A DNA stretch of 64,000 bases from Pseudocercospora fijiensis CIRAD86 (lineage: Eukaryota > Ascomycota > Dothideomycetes > Mycosphaerellales > Mycosphaerellaceae): positions 930,001-994,000 of the forward strand of contig NW_006921543.1 of assembly GCF_000340215.1 (NCBI RefSeq), in the 5' to 3' direction. Made by a program: the position numbers and the translations under genes. Shown in pieces: positions 50,361-60,045 of the stretch. The first letter of the stretch is position 1; each line of letters starts with the position of its first letter. The notes beneath the pieces are model-generated. The model was given only the letters and a program-made list of their open reading frames with translations. It did not search any database and was not told the origin of the DNA.

Positions 50361-53300
50361 TCAAACTCCCGCCTCTTTCGGATCCTCCTCCTCGTCATCA
50401 TCCTCGCTACTATCCTCTTCCTCCTCCTCCCCTTCCCCCTCCTCCTCCTCCTCCTCCTCTTCATCTTCTTCCTCCTCAAGCACAATCCTCCTCAGCACAC
50501 GCTTATCAAAAAGATCAATAACAAACCTACACTGCGGAATACGATAGGCATGACTACTCAACAGAACCATAACCTTCCTGAACAACGCAGGACTCTGGAA
50601 GCCCGAAGCCTTCTTATGCTTAAAAGCATTCAGTTCCGCAAGAGCTTTGTTCATGAGTACAGTATTTCCGAGTTTCGTGATGCTGTCCAGAATCGCTTGG
50701 TTCGTAGGGTCTGACTGATCTTCGATTTTGCCTGGGCGATTTCGAAGCAGCGCGGTGTTAGGCTGATCGGAGGCGGAGAATGGTCGTATGCTGAAGAGCT
50801 TTTCGAAGTGGAGTGGTAAGACATAGCCGAGACTTTCGCCCATGACGTTGATGGTTCCGTCCCAGTCGTGTTCGGCTAGGATTTCGTGTCCGTGAAGACT
50901 TCTGCTGATGAGGCCGAGGACGAAGAAGGCTGTGCCACGGAGGGTCATGACTTGGCTTGTCTCTGCGATTTGGACGATGTATTTGACTACATCTGTTCGT
51001 TCAAGGAATGGCGCGCCCAGTTCCATTGAGCCTACGTTGCCTACTGCCCAGAGACAACCTTTGACTTTGAGGATCGTTTCTGGGTCTTCTTCTTCCGTGG
51101 CGAAGTCCTGGATGGTCGCTGCGAACTCCTCGAAATGACCCTTGGCTTTGAGCAATTCGCATCCTTCTGCTGTACGAGTAAGCTCGCGGTAGAAGTGAGG
51201 AGGAACATAGCCAAAGTCGTGCGGCGTCAGAGCATCGTCCAGCACTCCCGCCTGCTGCTGCGACTTCTCTTGTGAGTCATTCAATGCACGCGCGAGGCTG
51301 GCTTCGACAACTGTCACGTAGCTATCGTTCCGGCCCAGGAACCAGTCATCCATTTCTCGTGTGATGTAGTCGAGACCGTCCAGATAGTGATAGCCCACAG
51401 ATGTGCTAAGGAAGCGGAGGAGTAGCGGCGCGCCGATTTCGCCAAGATGATCAAGAGCTGGGCGACATTTGACAACATACTCGAGCGAACGAATATCATT
51501 GCACGCCTCTTCCAAGATCTTGATCGCCACTTCGCAGACTTCGATTTCTGGATCGTAAAGTTGGCTGACCAGAAGCTTTATGGCCCATTCAGCAGCACAG
51601 CCACCTAAAGTCGATGTGGTTTCAATGGATTGAGCGGCATATGGTCGTAGAATTTTCGTGGCCATGATGCGCATGTGCTTCGACCCTGCAATCATTGCTT
51701 TCGAAAGGATGATTCGAGGATGGCTGTCAAGCGTGTAGTCCAAGCTGGTGAGGAGGCATCTGATCAGGTCATCTCGATTCTTCAGCTCGACAATGTGGTA
51801 GAACATGTTGATAATGTGCCATCGCTCCAGAATCTGCAGACCTTTTGGATCACTGCACATGACCCCCAGCATAGCAAAGTAGCCGCCGACGAGAGTATCG
51901 GAAAGACGTTCAGGCGAGAACATTGGATTCTTTGCCGTGATACCACTTGCAGAGTCCAGCTGCGCTAGGCATTCAGCGAGCTGTCTAATGGTCTTGTTGT
52001 TGACAAGATACCCGGCGCCTTCGGAGGTCGTGAGCAAAGTCTTGACGAGAGTTGTCGCCATTTTGACATATCTTTGGTTCGCCTTTGTGTTCGAAGCATC
52101 TGAGAAGCGAAGCTGAAATGGTCGCAGAAACTTCAGAAGCCTGTGCACGAACTTGGACTTTTCTGTCGCCTCGAAGAGCAGCTTTGGATTGCTGAGGGGG
52201 CCTTCGATTAGCTCCAGTATGATGTTCCAGTCCCACTTCGTGTAGTTCACTGTGCTAAGAACGCCAGTCTCCAGCATCTTCGCTCGGAACTGAACCTCAT
52301 CCATGTTGGCGTTGACTTGGGTCTTGGAGGCCGATCTAGCGCGGGCACCCTCTGTCTCGTCGTACTTCGGCTGTGTAATTGTCGTCGGATCTGATCGCCA
52401 CATCCTTAAATTGACCTTATCAATCTGATAGACTGTGGACAGTGCTTTGTAACGATCCTCGGTGTCGAATCGCAATGCTGTTTCGAAGAGGCCAGGCATA
52501 GCTTGTAGATCTGCACTCCAAGACGTGGGTAGCAGCTCGCTTGCTTTCTTGAGTATCTCTGCTACCAAAAGACTTGTCCGTCGCTTGAGCGCATCTGTGG
52601 GCGAGTCGCGCTCTGCGTGGATCAAAGCCTGCATAAGTCCCTGTCGGAGAAGTGCTGCGAGCGCGACTGCAGTGAAGTGGTGTACAAGATTACGTTTCTG
52701 ACTGCTGTTTTCGTCCTGCTTCTTGTCTGATGCTGGTGGCCGGTTATCTTTCAGATTGACCACACGTCCATACGTGGTCAGTCTCCGGCCTCCAATGAAA
52801 GGTGTCGACCATGATCTCTTCTCGATTCGCAAGATGTCCATCAACAGATCCAGAGTTGCTGTTCGAACTCTGACGTCCGTAAGGTACAACGACGACACTA
52901 CGGACCTGACTGGCAAGAAGTCGTGCAAGGAGAGCGTCATCAAACCCGGCCAGCTCTTGAACATACCTGCAATTACTCTCGAACTGGCCACAAGACGGTC
53001 TTCGAAAGCATGAGAGAAATGCGGCTCTGTGAACGTCGCAAATGCAGAGCTGAACTCGAAGCCAGACCGAAGCACTCCTCTCCGGGCAGGCAAGTCCATG
53101 AGGTGCAGCAGAGGCCCTAGCAATGTTTCGGGTGCGCGGTAAACTCCGTTTCCCATGGCTTCAGATAGGACACTGATGCCACCTGCGTTCACTACCAGCA
53201 TGGGATCCTTCAACAGAATTTCCGCAAGCGTCAGGATGGCTATGCTTCGTAGTTGATCGTCCGAGTGATCAGCAACAGCCACAACAACACGCGCTACGGC

Positions 53301-54296
53301 AGGATGTATTTCCCGAACGCCATCCTTGACATCGAGAAAAGCTCGTATGAACTTTAGTGCCTGCTCTCGCTCTACACGAGCCTTGCTCTCTTTTATGAGC
53401 GATAGGATGACCAAGTAATCGGTATGAAGTGCACGAATCGTCTGCAACGACTTTCGGTCCGTGATGGCATATCGTATTACTCGGTAACCCGCAGCGACCA
53501 CTTCTCTACTGTCGCTGAGCAACATGATCTGGATCCTTATGCCGAATATTGACCACGCGAGGTCGTACTTTAGCGTAGGATGCCGTCGAAAAAGTTCAAC
53601 CAGGTCGTTAGCGTGGTTGACATAGTAGTCGGGCAACATGTTTTCTGCTTCCAGAGCTTGCAGTATCTCGGCAAGAATATAGGTAGGCGACTCCAGCTCC
53701 GGATCATGTTGCTGCTCTACCTCTTGTCCATCCTCGGAGAAATTCGAGTTCTCGCGATGTAGTAAAGGACGAAACAGCTGGGAAAGCCTCCCCTTCGGAC
53801 TGAGCGGTTCGACTTTACTCCGCTGTATCTCTGCCTCCAAGTCCAACTTTAGCTGCGCAATCTTTCGATTGGAGCTGTTGAGCTGGCTCTCTGCCGCCAG
53901 ACGCTGGTCTCGACTCTTCTTGGCATTCTTGCTGTTCAGCGCCTCCAACAAATTCTCCGTACCAGCTTTTAGTCGCGTCTGCTTCTCGATTTCTTGACGG
54001 AACTCTGCCTGTCGCTGTTCGCTCGAGACTCCATCCAGCGCTCCGCCTTCTTCTGCGGTGAAGCCAAGCCCCGTCCCACCCCCAGCATACTGCCCCAGAT
54101 CCAGTCGCGAGTTGAAGCTTTTCAGCTCCGATGTGAAACTGCCAGGCGCGGGTCTCGTGTAGGATTGTACGGGTTTGGCGGTGATGAAGGATGTCGCGGC
54201 GAGGGATCCTCCATCTTTGGCTGATCGCGAAGGTGGTATGAGTACATTGTTGGGTCCGACGGTGGGGCCGTTGGCACGATTGGGTGGCTGCGTCAT
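50361..54296 (-). CDS. Rictor-family TORC2 subunit (Ste16/Avo3)
   Basis: Intronless, 1311 aa. A disordered N-terminus is followed by a coiled coil (residues ~105-165, with NLLEALNSKNAKKSRDQRLA, AQLKLDLEAEIQRSKVEP). Then comes the long armadillo/HEAT-like Rictor N-terminal domain (LVELFRRHPTLKYDLAWSIF, RVIRYAITDRKSLQTIRALH), the middle domain (VVNLKDNRPPASDKKQDENS, GYFAMLGVMCSDPKGLQILE, YLDGLDYITREMDDWFLGRN) and the Rictor V domain (LLKAKGHFEEFAATIQDFAT, LKVKGCLWAVGNVGSMELGA, FFVLGLISRSLHGHEILAEH). The very acidic C-terminus has Glu/Asp runs. Rictor is the defining scaffold of TORC2, which controls actin polarity, sphingolipid signalling and AGC kinases. The TOR kinase itself lies at 25417-32775. 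Confidence 0.95.
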   Translation of the reverse strand: MTQPPNRANGPTVGPNNVLIPPSRSAKDGGSLAATSFITAKPVQSYTRPAPGSFTSELKSFNSRLDLGQYAGGGTGLGFTAEEGGALDGVSSEQRQAEFRQEIEKQTRLKAGTENLLEALNSKNAKKSRDQRLAAESQLNSSNRKIAQLKLDLEAEIQRSKVEPLSPKGRLSQLFRPLLHRENSNFSEDGQEVEQQHDPELESPTYILAEILQALEAENMLPDYYVNHANDLVELFRRHPTLKYDLAWSIFGIRIQIMLLSDSREVVAAGYRVIRYAITDRKSLQTIRALHTDYLVILSLIKESKARVEREQALKFIRAFLDVKDGVREIHPAVARVVVAVADHSDDQLRSIAILTLAEILLKDPMLVVNAGGISVLSEAMGNGVYRAPETLLGPLLHLMDLPARRGVLRSGFEFSSAFATFTEPHFSHAFEDRLVASSRVIAGMFKSWPGLMTLSLHDFLPVRSVVSSLYLTDVRVRTATLDLLMDILRIEKRSWSTPFIGGRRLTTYGRVVNLKDNRPPASDKKQDENSSQKRNLVHHFTAVALAALLRQGLMQALIHAERDSPTDALKRRTSLLVAEILKKASELLPTSWSADLQAMPGLFETALRFDTEDRYKALSTVYQIDKVNLRMWRSDPTTITQPKYDETEGARARSASKTQVNANMDEVQFRAKMLETGVLSTVNYTKWDWNIILELIEGPLSNPKLLFEATEKSKFVHRLLKFLRPFQLRFSDASNTKANQRYVKMATTLVKTLLTTSEGAGYLVNNKTIRQLAECLAQLDSASGITAKNPMFSPERLSDTLVGGYFAMLGVMCSDPKGLQILERWHIINMFYHIVELKNRDDLIRCLLTSLDYTLDSHPRIILSKAMIAGSKHMRIMATKILRPYAAQSIETTSTLGGCAAEWAIKLLVSQLYDPEIEVCEVAIKILEEACNDIRSLEYVVKCRPALDHLGEIGAPLLLRFLSTSVGYHYLDGLDYITREMDDWFLGRNDSYVTVVEASLARALNDSQEKSQQQAGVLDDALTPHDFGYVPPHFYRELTRTAEGCELLKAKGHFEEFAATIQDFATEEEDPETILKVKGCLWAVGNVGSMELGAPFLERTDVVKYIVQIAETSQVMTLRGTAFFVLGLISRSLHGHEILAEHDWDGTINVMGESLGYVLPLHFEKLFSIRPFSASDQPNTALLRNRPGKIEDQSDPTNQAILDSITKLGNTVLMNKALAELNAFKHKKASGFQSPALFRKVMVLLSSHAYRIPQCRFVIDLFDKRVLRRIVLEEEEDEEEEEEEEGEGEEEEEDSSEDDDEEEDPKEAGV

Positions 54297-55129
54297 GCTA
54301 TAATCTCTGCTTCATCCACACGCAGTTGTGCCTGTGGGTATGGGTATGCGCATGGGCTCTGAGGCCGTCATTGGCAGCATATGCACAGAGGTCTCTAGGA
54401 AGATGGACGTCTGAATTCATGGAAGCAGAGATGTCGCCGTTGTTCCATTCGCGTGGGATATGGTATGTGAGAGGTGATGTGGAGGTGGTGTGAGACTGCA
54501 GACGGTTGACACGCGCAATGCTACAATGCTATTCTCAGATCGTGGCTTGCTATGTGAGCGAGGTTGTGGTCTCGAAGTTGGCCATGTCCCTGCAGCTGCG
54601 ATCTAATAAACATACTTTAGCCGGCGCGGGACACATTGATGGGCTGGAGCATCAATTATTGACGGAACGTTAGGTGGCCCACTTTCTTCCCGATATGGTA
54701 TCGACGACAACATCTCCCCGATCGATGACAAGAAGAAGCTGGTATATGCCGAATATCCGCTCGATTGCGTCTACGCTACATATAGTGGTGTGTCTCCACA
54801 AATTTGCTTTCATGCATCAATGGCCTGAGAGGTACTCGTTTATGATATTGCTCGGCCAGCTCCGACGAGTCGATCTGCCTCACTGTTCTTCACTACATCT
54901 TCCATCCGCGGCGGCGGCGGCCTCCTGCGAACATCACAGCCATTCCTGCCTCCGATAGCCAACTCTTATCAAGAATAAGCATTGGGCTCGTCTATATATC
55001 TACGGTAAGGCTGCCTCGTGCATCATCTACTATCTGATCCTTCACAAACTTCATACACAAATCCGTCTTTGTCTGCTCTACAGACAACCTCATACTCCTC
55101 ACAGCAAGAACAACAACCCATCATCCATT
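54297..55129. promoter_or_regulatory. Divergent promoter of Rictor and urate oxidase genes
   Basis: 833 bp between divergent starts. A GCGGCGGCGGC tract lies near 54909. No gene seen. Confidence 0.5.
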
Positions 55130-56035
55130 ATGGCCATTCTCGCCCAAGCCAAATACGGCAAAGACAATGTCCGCCTGTTCAAAGTCCACCGCAACACCGA
55201 CGGCACCCAAGACGTCGTAGAAATGACCGTCTGCTCCATGCTCGAAGGCGACATCGCCGCCTCCTGGACGCATTCCGACAACAGCAACATCGTCGCAACC
55301 GACACACAAAAACAAACGACCTACATCATGGCCAAACTCCACCCCGTAAACCCACCCGAACACTTCGCCGCAATTCTCGGCCAACACTTCATCGACACAT
55401 ACTCCCACATCTCCGCCGCGCACATCTGGGTCACAGTGCATCGCTGGACGAGAATGGAAGTCGAGGGGAAACCACATCCGCATTCTTTCCTACGAGATGG
55501 AGAGGAGAAGAGAACTGTATACGCAGTCGTGAAACGAGGACAAGGGATCAAAATTGAAAGCGGAATCAAAGGACTCCTCGTTCTAAAATCCACAGGCTCG
55601 CAATTCTGGGGTTTCCATCGCGATGAATTCACAAGATTACCGGAAACCTGGGATCGTATCCTCTCCACAGAAGTCCAAGCGAACTGGACATGGTCGACCT
55701 TCTCCACACTCTCCGATGTCAAGAAAGATGCGGGTCGTTTCAACATGGCTTGGGAAGACGCCAGAAGGATTACGTGCGAGAAATTCGCGACGGAGAATTC
55801 TCCGTCTGTGCAGAATACCATGTATCTCATGGCGGAAGAGATTTTAAACGTTGTGCCGAAAGTGGAGAGTGTTTATTATAAGTTGCCCAATAAGCATTAT
55901 TTTGAGATTGACTTGAGTTGGTATAAGGGGTTGAAGAATACGGGGGCTGATGCTGAGGTTTATGCGCCGCAGAGTGATCCGAATGGGTTGATTGAGTGCA
56001 CTGTGACTAGGGAAGGTGGGAAGGCGAAGTTGTGA
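55130..56035 (+). CDS. Urate oxidase (uricase)
   Basis: Intronless, 301 aa, the usual length. N-terminal YGKDNVRLFKVHR with the conserved Lys/Thr region, VCSMLEGDIAASWTHSDNSN, IVATDTQKQTTYIMAKLHPV, the uricase signature LKSTGSQFWGFHRDEFTRLP, and the C-terminal NKHYFEIDLSWYKGLKNTG, then VYAPQSDPNGLIECTVTRE. Oxidises urate to 5-hydroxyisourate with O2, giving H2O2, in purine degradation. It ends AKL, a classical PTS1, so it is peroxisomal. Start chosen at the ATG giving MAILAQAKYGKDNV. Confidence 0.96.
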   Translation: MAILAQAKYGKDNVRLFKVHRNTDGTQDVVEMTVCSMLEGDIAASWTHSDNSNIVATDTQKQTTYIMAKLHPVNPPEHFAAILGQHFIDTYSHISAAHIWVTVHRWTRMEVEGKPHPHSFLRDGEEKRTVYAVVKRGQGIKIESGIKGLLVLKSTGSQFWGFHRDEFTRLPETWDRILSTEVQANWTWSTFSTLSDVKKDAGRFNMAWEDARRITCEKFATENSPSVQNTMYLMAEEILNVVPKVESVYYKLPNKHYFEIDLSWYKGLKNTGADAEVYAPQSDPNGLIECTVTREGGKAKL

Positions 56036-56399
56036 GGGAGATGGGAGGAAGGTTGAAGAATCTTGGCATTGATATATGGGAAGGGCTTACACATGGCCTC
56101 TTCAGTTGAGTATATATTTACAGTGGCGTTTAAGCTTTAGCTTTGTCATAGACTGAATCAAAGATACCCTCTTCTTGTGACGACGAAGACAAATTCCTGC
56201 CACTCAGTCCCGGCCGCCAGGTATCTGTTTCTTGTGGTCGTGTTTCTCCTCTCGACCTCGTCAGCCGTCTCATTGCTCCAGGAGGCGTCTCCTCACTGCT
56301 CCCTCGGCACTAGCGATGCATAGCGAGTGTGCGCGAAATCGCCATCATCCCGCGCTCCTCTTCAGCAGCAATTCATTCGATATCCCTGTCATGCAATTC
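56036..56399. other. Convergent intergenic interval
   Basis: 364 bp between two 3' ends; nothing seen. Confidence 0.5.
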
Positions 56400-57027
56400 T
56401 CACGCCACATTATTCTCCCCTCCTATTCCTAAACTCCCCTGCTGTCGCTCCTCCACCGTCCTCACCACCTCCTCTTTCCCATACTTCCTCATCAAATTCC
56501 CCTTATACGGATGTTGCTGTCCCTCAAAACACTTCAATCTCGCCATCCTCTCATCCCTCAACCGATTCTTCGGCAACATGCCCCTAACCGCTCGTCTGAG
56601 GATCTCACCACCACCCCACTTCGCCATCATCTTCTCCATCGTAATTTCCTTCAAACTTCCAGGTCGCGTCGTATGAGAATAATATTTCTTCTTTTCCATT
56701 TTCTTCCCTGTCGTGTGGAGATTGTGGCAGTTTGTTGCAACTACGTAGTCGCCGCAGTCGGTGGATGGGTTGTAGATTGGTTTGTGCTTTCCCATTAGGG
56801 TTATTGCTATTGAGGTTGCGAGGCCTGGGAATTAGAGATGGTTAGTTGGGATGGAACGGGGGAAGGTGGAGGGACGAACGGCCTAAGGGTCTGGGGTCTG
56901 TTGAGAGGTTTACGAGGTGCCATGTTCGTGAGTAGGCGAGGCGGGTCTGTGAGGAGAGAGATTAGTTGGGTAGAGGGATGAGCATAGTGGGGATGGATAG
57001 AGGTACCTTGCCCACGTATTGAGACAT
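56400..57027 (-). CDS. Mitochondrial ribosomal protein uL13m (yeast Mrpl23)
   Basis: Three exons: 57027-57007 (MSQYVGK), 56946-56880 and 56824-56400. Introns are 56947-57006 (60 nt) and 56825-56879 (55 nt), giving 170 aa. The spliced product reads [27 protein letters not shown] and [22 protein letters not shown]. The uL13 core follows: [60 protein letters not shown]. This is the mitochondrial rather than cytosolic branch, as the HTTRPG and GMLPKN forms match yeast Mrpl23. It functions in the large mitoribosomal subunit. Confidence 0.93.
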
Positions 57028-57671
57028 TTTGGGAAGCCCTTTGCGGGCGCGGAAGGAGTGGGAAGCGCAGTGCGAGGTCGTTCCAGACTTTTCAGAGACG
57101 TGGAAACAGCGAGTTCACTGAACGGAGCGCGCAAGAATGATGAATGCAGATGTAGTGGATGCGACGATGAGGTCCAATGCGGCAGACGGGAATGCCAAGA
57201 CTTTGAGGGCAAGGCAAGACTTCAGCCTTCGACTTGCGCTGTCAACTTCATCTCCATGCTCATGCCTCATCAGCAGAAATTCAGATCCCTGTCGCCTAGT
57301 ACTCGGAAGCGAAGCAAGTTTGTAATTCGAGTGGATACTTATTCACACGAACCCAGCTCAATCATGTTCTTCCGCCTACCTGTGGCGTCTGCTCCCGTAT
57401 GGATTGAGCCACCCACCCAAGAGTGTATACCAAGTCGGTATCATGACATTGCAGAGTAGTTGCCGTGTGGTCGCTTAGACTGGCCTGTAAGGGAGTGTTG
57501 ATGCTTGCACGGCGACACAGAACCGAAGCGAAAGCGACCTGTGAATTCTGGAGCCTGACACCCGGATACAAATGTAGGCCACTATGAAGGAATTATAAAG
57601 ATTCATTCCTACTCTCCCCCATCTATGCACACTCTACAAAATCTCATTACAGCAAAACACATATTCCCGAC
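57028..57671. promoter_or_regulatory. Divergent promoter of uL13m and V-ATPase genes
   Basis: 644 bp between divergent starts; one 146-codon plus-strand frame (57019-57459) overlaps the uL13m start and has no domain. Confidence 0.5.
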
Positions 57672-58347
57672 ATGGACACGGATCTATGGTAGGTCCTGCC
57701 GATCAGTATACAATGCTCGCCAGCGTACTGACAAGACTCAAAACTTAGCCCAGCATACGCAGTGTGCCCTCCCTGTATCCACCTTTGGACGTAACTCTCA
57801 AGCACTGACTCTAAATCTATAGCCCTTCTTCTCCTCCATGGGCGTCGTAGCCGCAATCGTCTTCTCCTCCTTCGGCGCGGCCTACGGCACAGCAAAATCG
57901 AGCGTCGGCTGCATGTCTGCCGGCATCATCCATCCACATCTCGGAGTTCGTGCCATCTTACCCACCGTCTTCTCCGGAATCCTAGCGATCTATGGTCTAG
58001 TCTGTTCAGTCCTGATCGCAAACAAAATCACAACCGTTCTACCACTCTACACGAGTCTGATAAATCTCGGAAGTGGACTTGCGGTTGGACTCTGCAGTCT
58101 TGCAGCGGGATTCACGATTGGCATCGCTGGTGATGCCGGAGTTAGAAGTATTGCGCAGCAGCCGAGACTTTTTGTGAGCATGGTATTGATATTGATTTTT
58201 GCTGAGGTTCTCGGTGAGTTGGTGGCATCAAGATGATCTCCAAATATCTTTGACCAACAATGTCCCACAGGCCTCTATGGTATGATTGTCGCTCTGATTC
58301 TGGATACAAGAGCTGGGTTGGGAAGCAAGCTGTGCAATTCTTCTTAA
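57672..58347 (+). CDS. V-ATPase 16-kDa proteolipid subunit (c or c', Vma11-like)
   Basis: Four exons: 57672-57688, 57749-57761 (a 13-nt microexon), 57823-58213 and 58271-58347; 165 aa. The spliced start is [20 protein letters not shown]. Four hydrophobic helices are present: [65 protein letters not shown]-type helix 4 ending [19 protein letters not shown]. The essential proton-carrying Glu lies in FAEVLG, and the last intron splits the Gly codon that follows VL. Component of the membrane V0 ring that acidifies the vacuole. Resemblance to Vma11 (c') is suggested by the divergent loop after helix 1 ([14 protein letters not shown]); c versus c' needs a tree. Confidence 0.92.
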
Positions 58348-59088
58348 GGGTCTTTCGACACACGAACCTCGGCATCGATTAAACACCAGTCCTTGGTGCT
58401 GTTTCGAGTCCTCATGAGGTAGCGGTCCTGAACCACCTTCAACTTTCAACGTCAGTCTCGTTAATCCCCTGCTGTTTCAAAAAGAGTTCGGAGAGCAGGA
58501 TTGAGATCTCGACCCGTGAACGATGAGGAACTTCCCGTAGCATTACAATGTCAGAGGCTCATTAGGGTATCATCAAGAGGTTCGCAAGTGTTAACATGAA
58601 TGACGCCGCCAATGTCGAGGGTAGAGAACGCAGGTGTCGTTCTTCAGGAAGTCCTAGATTGGCTTGCACTAAGTTCCTTCTACTGCTTAGATCATGTTTT
58701 CCAGTTCGGCCAGATCATGCTCAAGTATGCGCAGCAGATGATGTTGTTGTTTCTGCATATTCGCGCCGGCGTCTTATGCATCGTTAGCAACCGAAGATAC
58801 ATACGGCGGCCACTCCGTGCTCAAGTCGAAGCCACGGCGCCAGCTGACAGCTGAGAGATGCGGCATGACTCTGCAGACAGCTCCCTGCCGAGGTGTAGCA
58901 TTTGCAGAATCACTATACCAAGGACCATGATAGTGGGCGTCAAATCGCTCTTCTGCACACTTCAATGCGACGTGCATCCTCGACACGTTCAGACTTCAGT
59001 ATGAGTGCTTGCTTGGGCACACATACCGCTTCCAGTTGCGCGTCTTGCGGTGAGTGGAAGAAGGTTGATGCCAGCCAGCGACGGAGCT
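58348..59088. other. Interval left of the TIR element
   Basis: 740 bp of normal composition, no recognisable gene; small frames of 60-84 codons only. Confidence 0.5.
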
Positions 59089-59115
59089 CCATACATACCA
59101 GATTGTCAATGGAGG
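59089..59115 (+). repeat. Left terminal inverted repeat, 27 bp
   Basis: Begins ccatacataccagattg and ends atggagg. Its exact reverse complement is at 63122-63148. It contains several CA and TG steps and is not RIP-mutated, unlike the interior. Confidence 0.88.
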
Positions 59116-59218
59116 GTTGGCTTCACTTCAGTCCATTGTCCTATTGCGCCTTCCTTACTAACCTCACTATGCCTATTGTCGCGACAAACCTCACTCAGAC
59201 TCGCTACACTTTCGCGCC

Positions 59219-60007
59219 TTGCCTCGCAATGTTCTTCTTCTATCGACAACACCGATAGCGACACCGATACCGACAGTAGCAGCCGCTATAACTGGTATTC
59301 CGCGAGACCTTATTCTCAGCGTAGCTTTAGTAGCTTTAGCTTCAACTTCAGCAGCGTACTTACTAGTAGCGCACTTACTAGTAGGAGGAGGAGAATATTC
59401 ATCGTAAGTCGCGAGGCGCATCGCTATAGACTCGCTGCTAACTCGCTCTAGACTTCGACGCCCTACGACTATAAATACCTACGATTTCTAGTACTATAGC
59501 GCGCAGATATAGCAAGAGCTGCTCGATTAGACAGCGATACCGGATAAGAAGAAGGCGGTATTGAATAGACTGCGGAAATATAAGGCTACTGGAATTATTA
59601 TAGAAACGGACTCTAGCAAGCTTGCACTAGCGCTATGCTACTACTATATACGCTCTAATAACTTTGAGTGTCGTATACTTAATACTAAGGGCGAGCGTGT
59701 CTACGCTTATTACAAGTGTAAGGGCAAGTCTAGCTATACGGCTAGTATAGAAGAGGTTGAAGAAGACGATAGAAACAGCGAGCTAGCCGCGATACAGGCG
59801 CGAGTCGAGGCCGTAGAGGCAAAGAATACTAAACTAGAGGCAAAGATTAAGGCATTGGAAGCTAGGTTCGATAAGTTAGAAGGATATTGCCTCTCGTAGT
59901 TCAAATAGCTTAAGAATAAGGCTATTATTAAGTCTAAGGATGTATATACGATATAGAAGGAGCTATAGCCAAATAGCGATCGCGAGCCACTAGTAGATAA
60001 TATTTAA
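59219..60007 (+). pseudogene. Element ORF A: coiled-coil protein, decayed
   Basis: One frame of 262 codons ending at TAA 60005-60007, crossed by TAA/TAG codons at likely Gln positions (for example 59405-59407). Readable parts are LNRLRKYKATGIIIETDSSK, LALALCYYYIRSNNFECRIL and a clear coiled coil (ELAAIQARVEAVEAKNTKLE, AKIKALEARFDKLEGYCLS), followed by KNKAIIKSKDVYTI. The longest uninterrupted piece is 59561-59899. The start codon is not determined. I do not recognise the family. It is convergent with ORF B. Confidence 0.55.
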
Positions 60008-60010
60008 GGA

Positions 60011-60043
60011 GCGAGTCTATAGCGAGTCTATAGCGAGTCTATA
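60011..60043. repeat. 11-bp tandem repeat gcgagtctata, 3 copies
   Basis: Units at 60011, 60022 and 60033, lying exactly between the convergent ORF A and ORF B. The same unit recurs at 61713-61758 in the integrase frame. Confidence 0.9.
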
Positions 60044-60045
60044 TT

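Noticed and set aside
55018..55557. 179-codon plus frame
   Set aside because: Different frame overlapping the uricase gene, Arg/His/Pro-rich, no domain.
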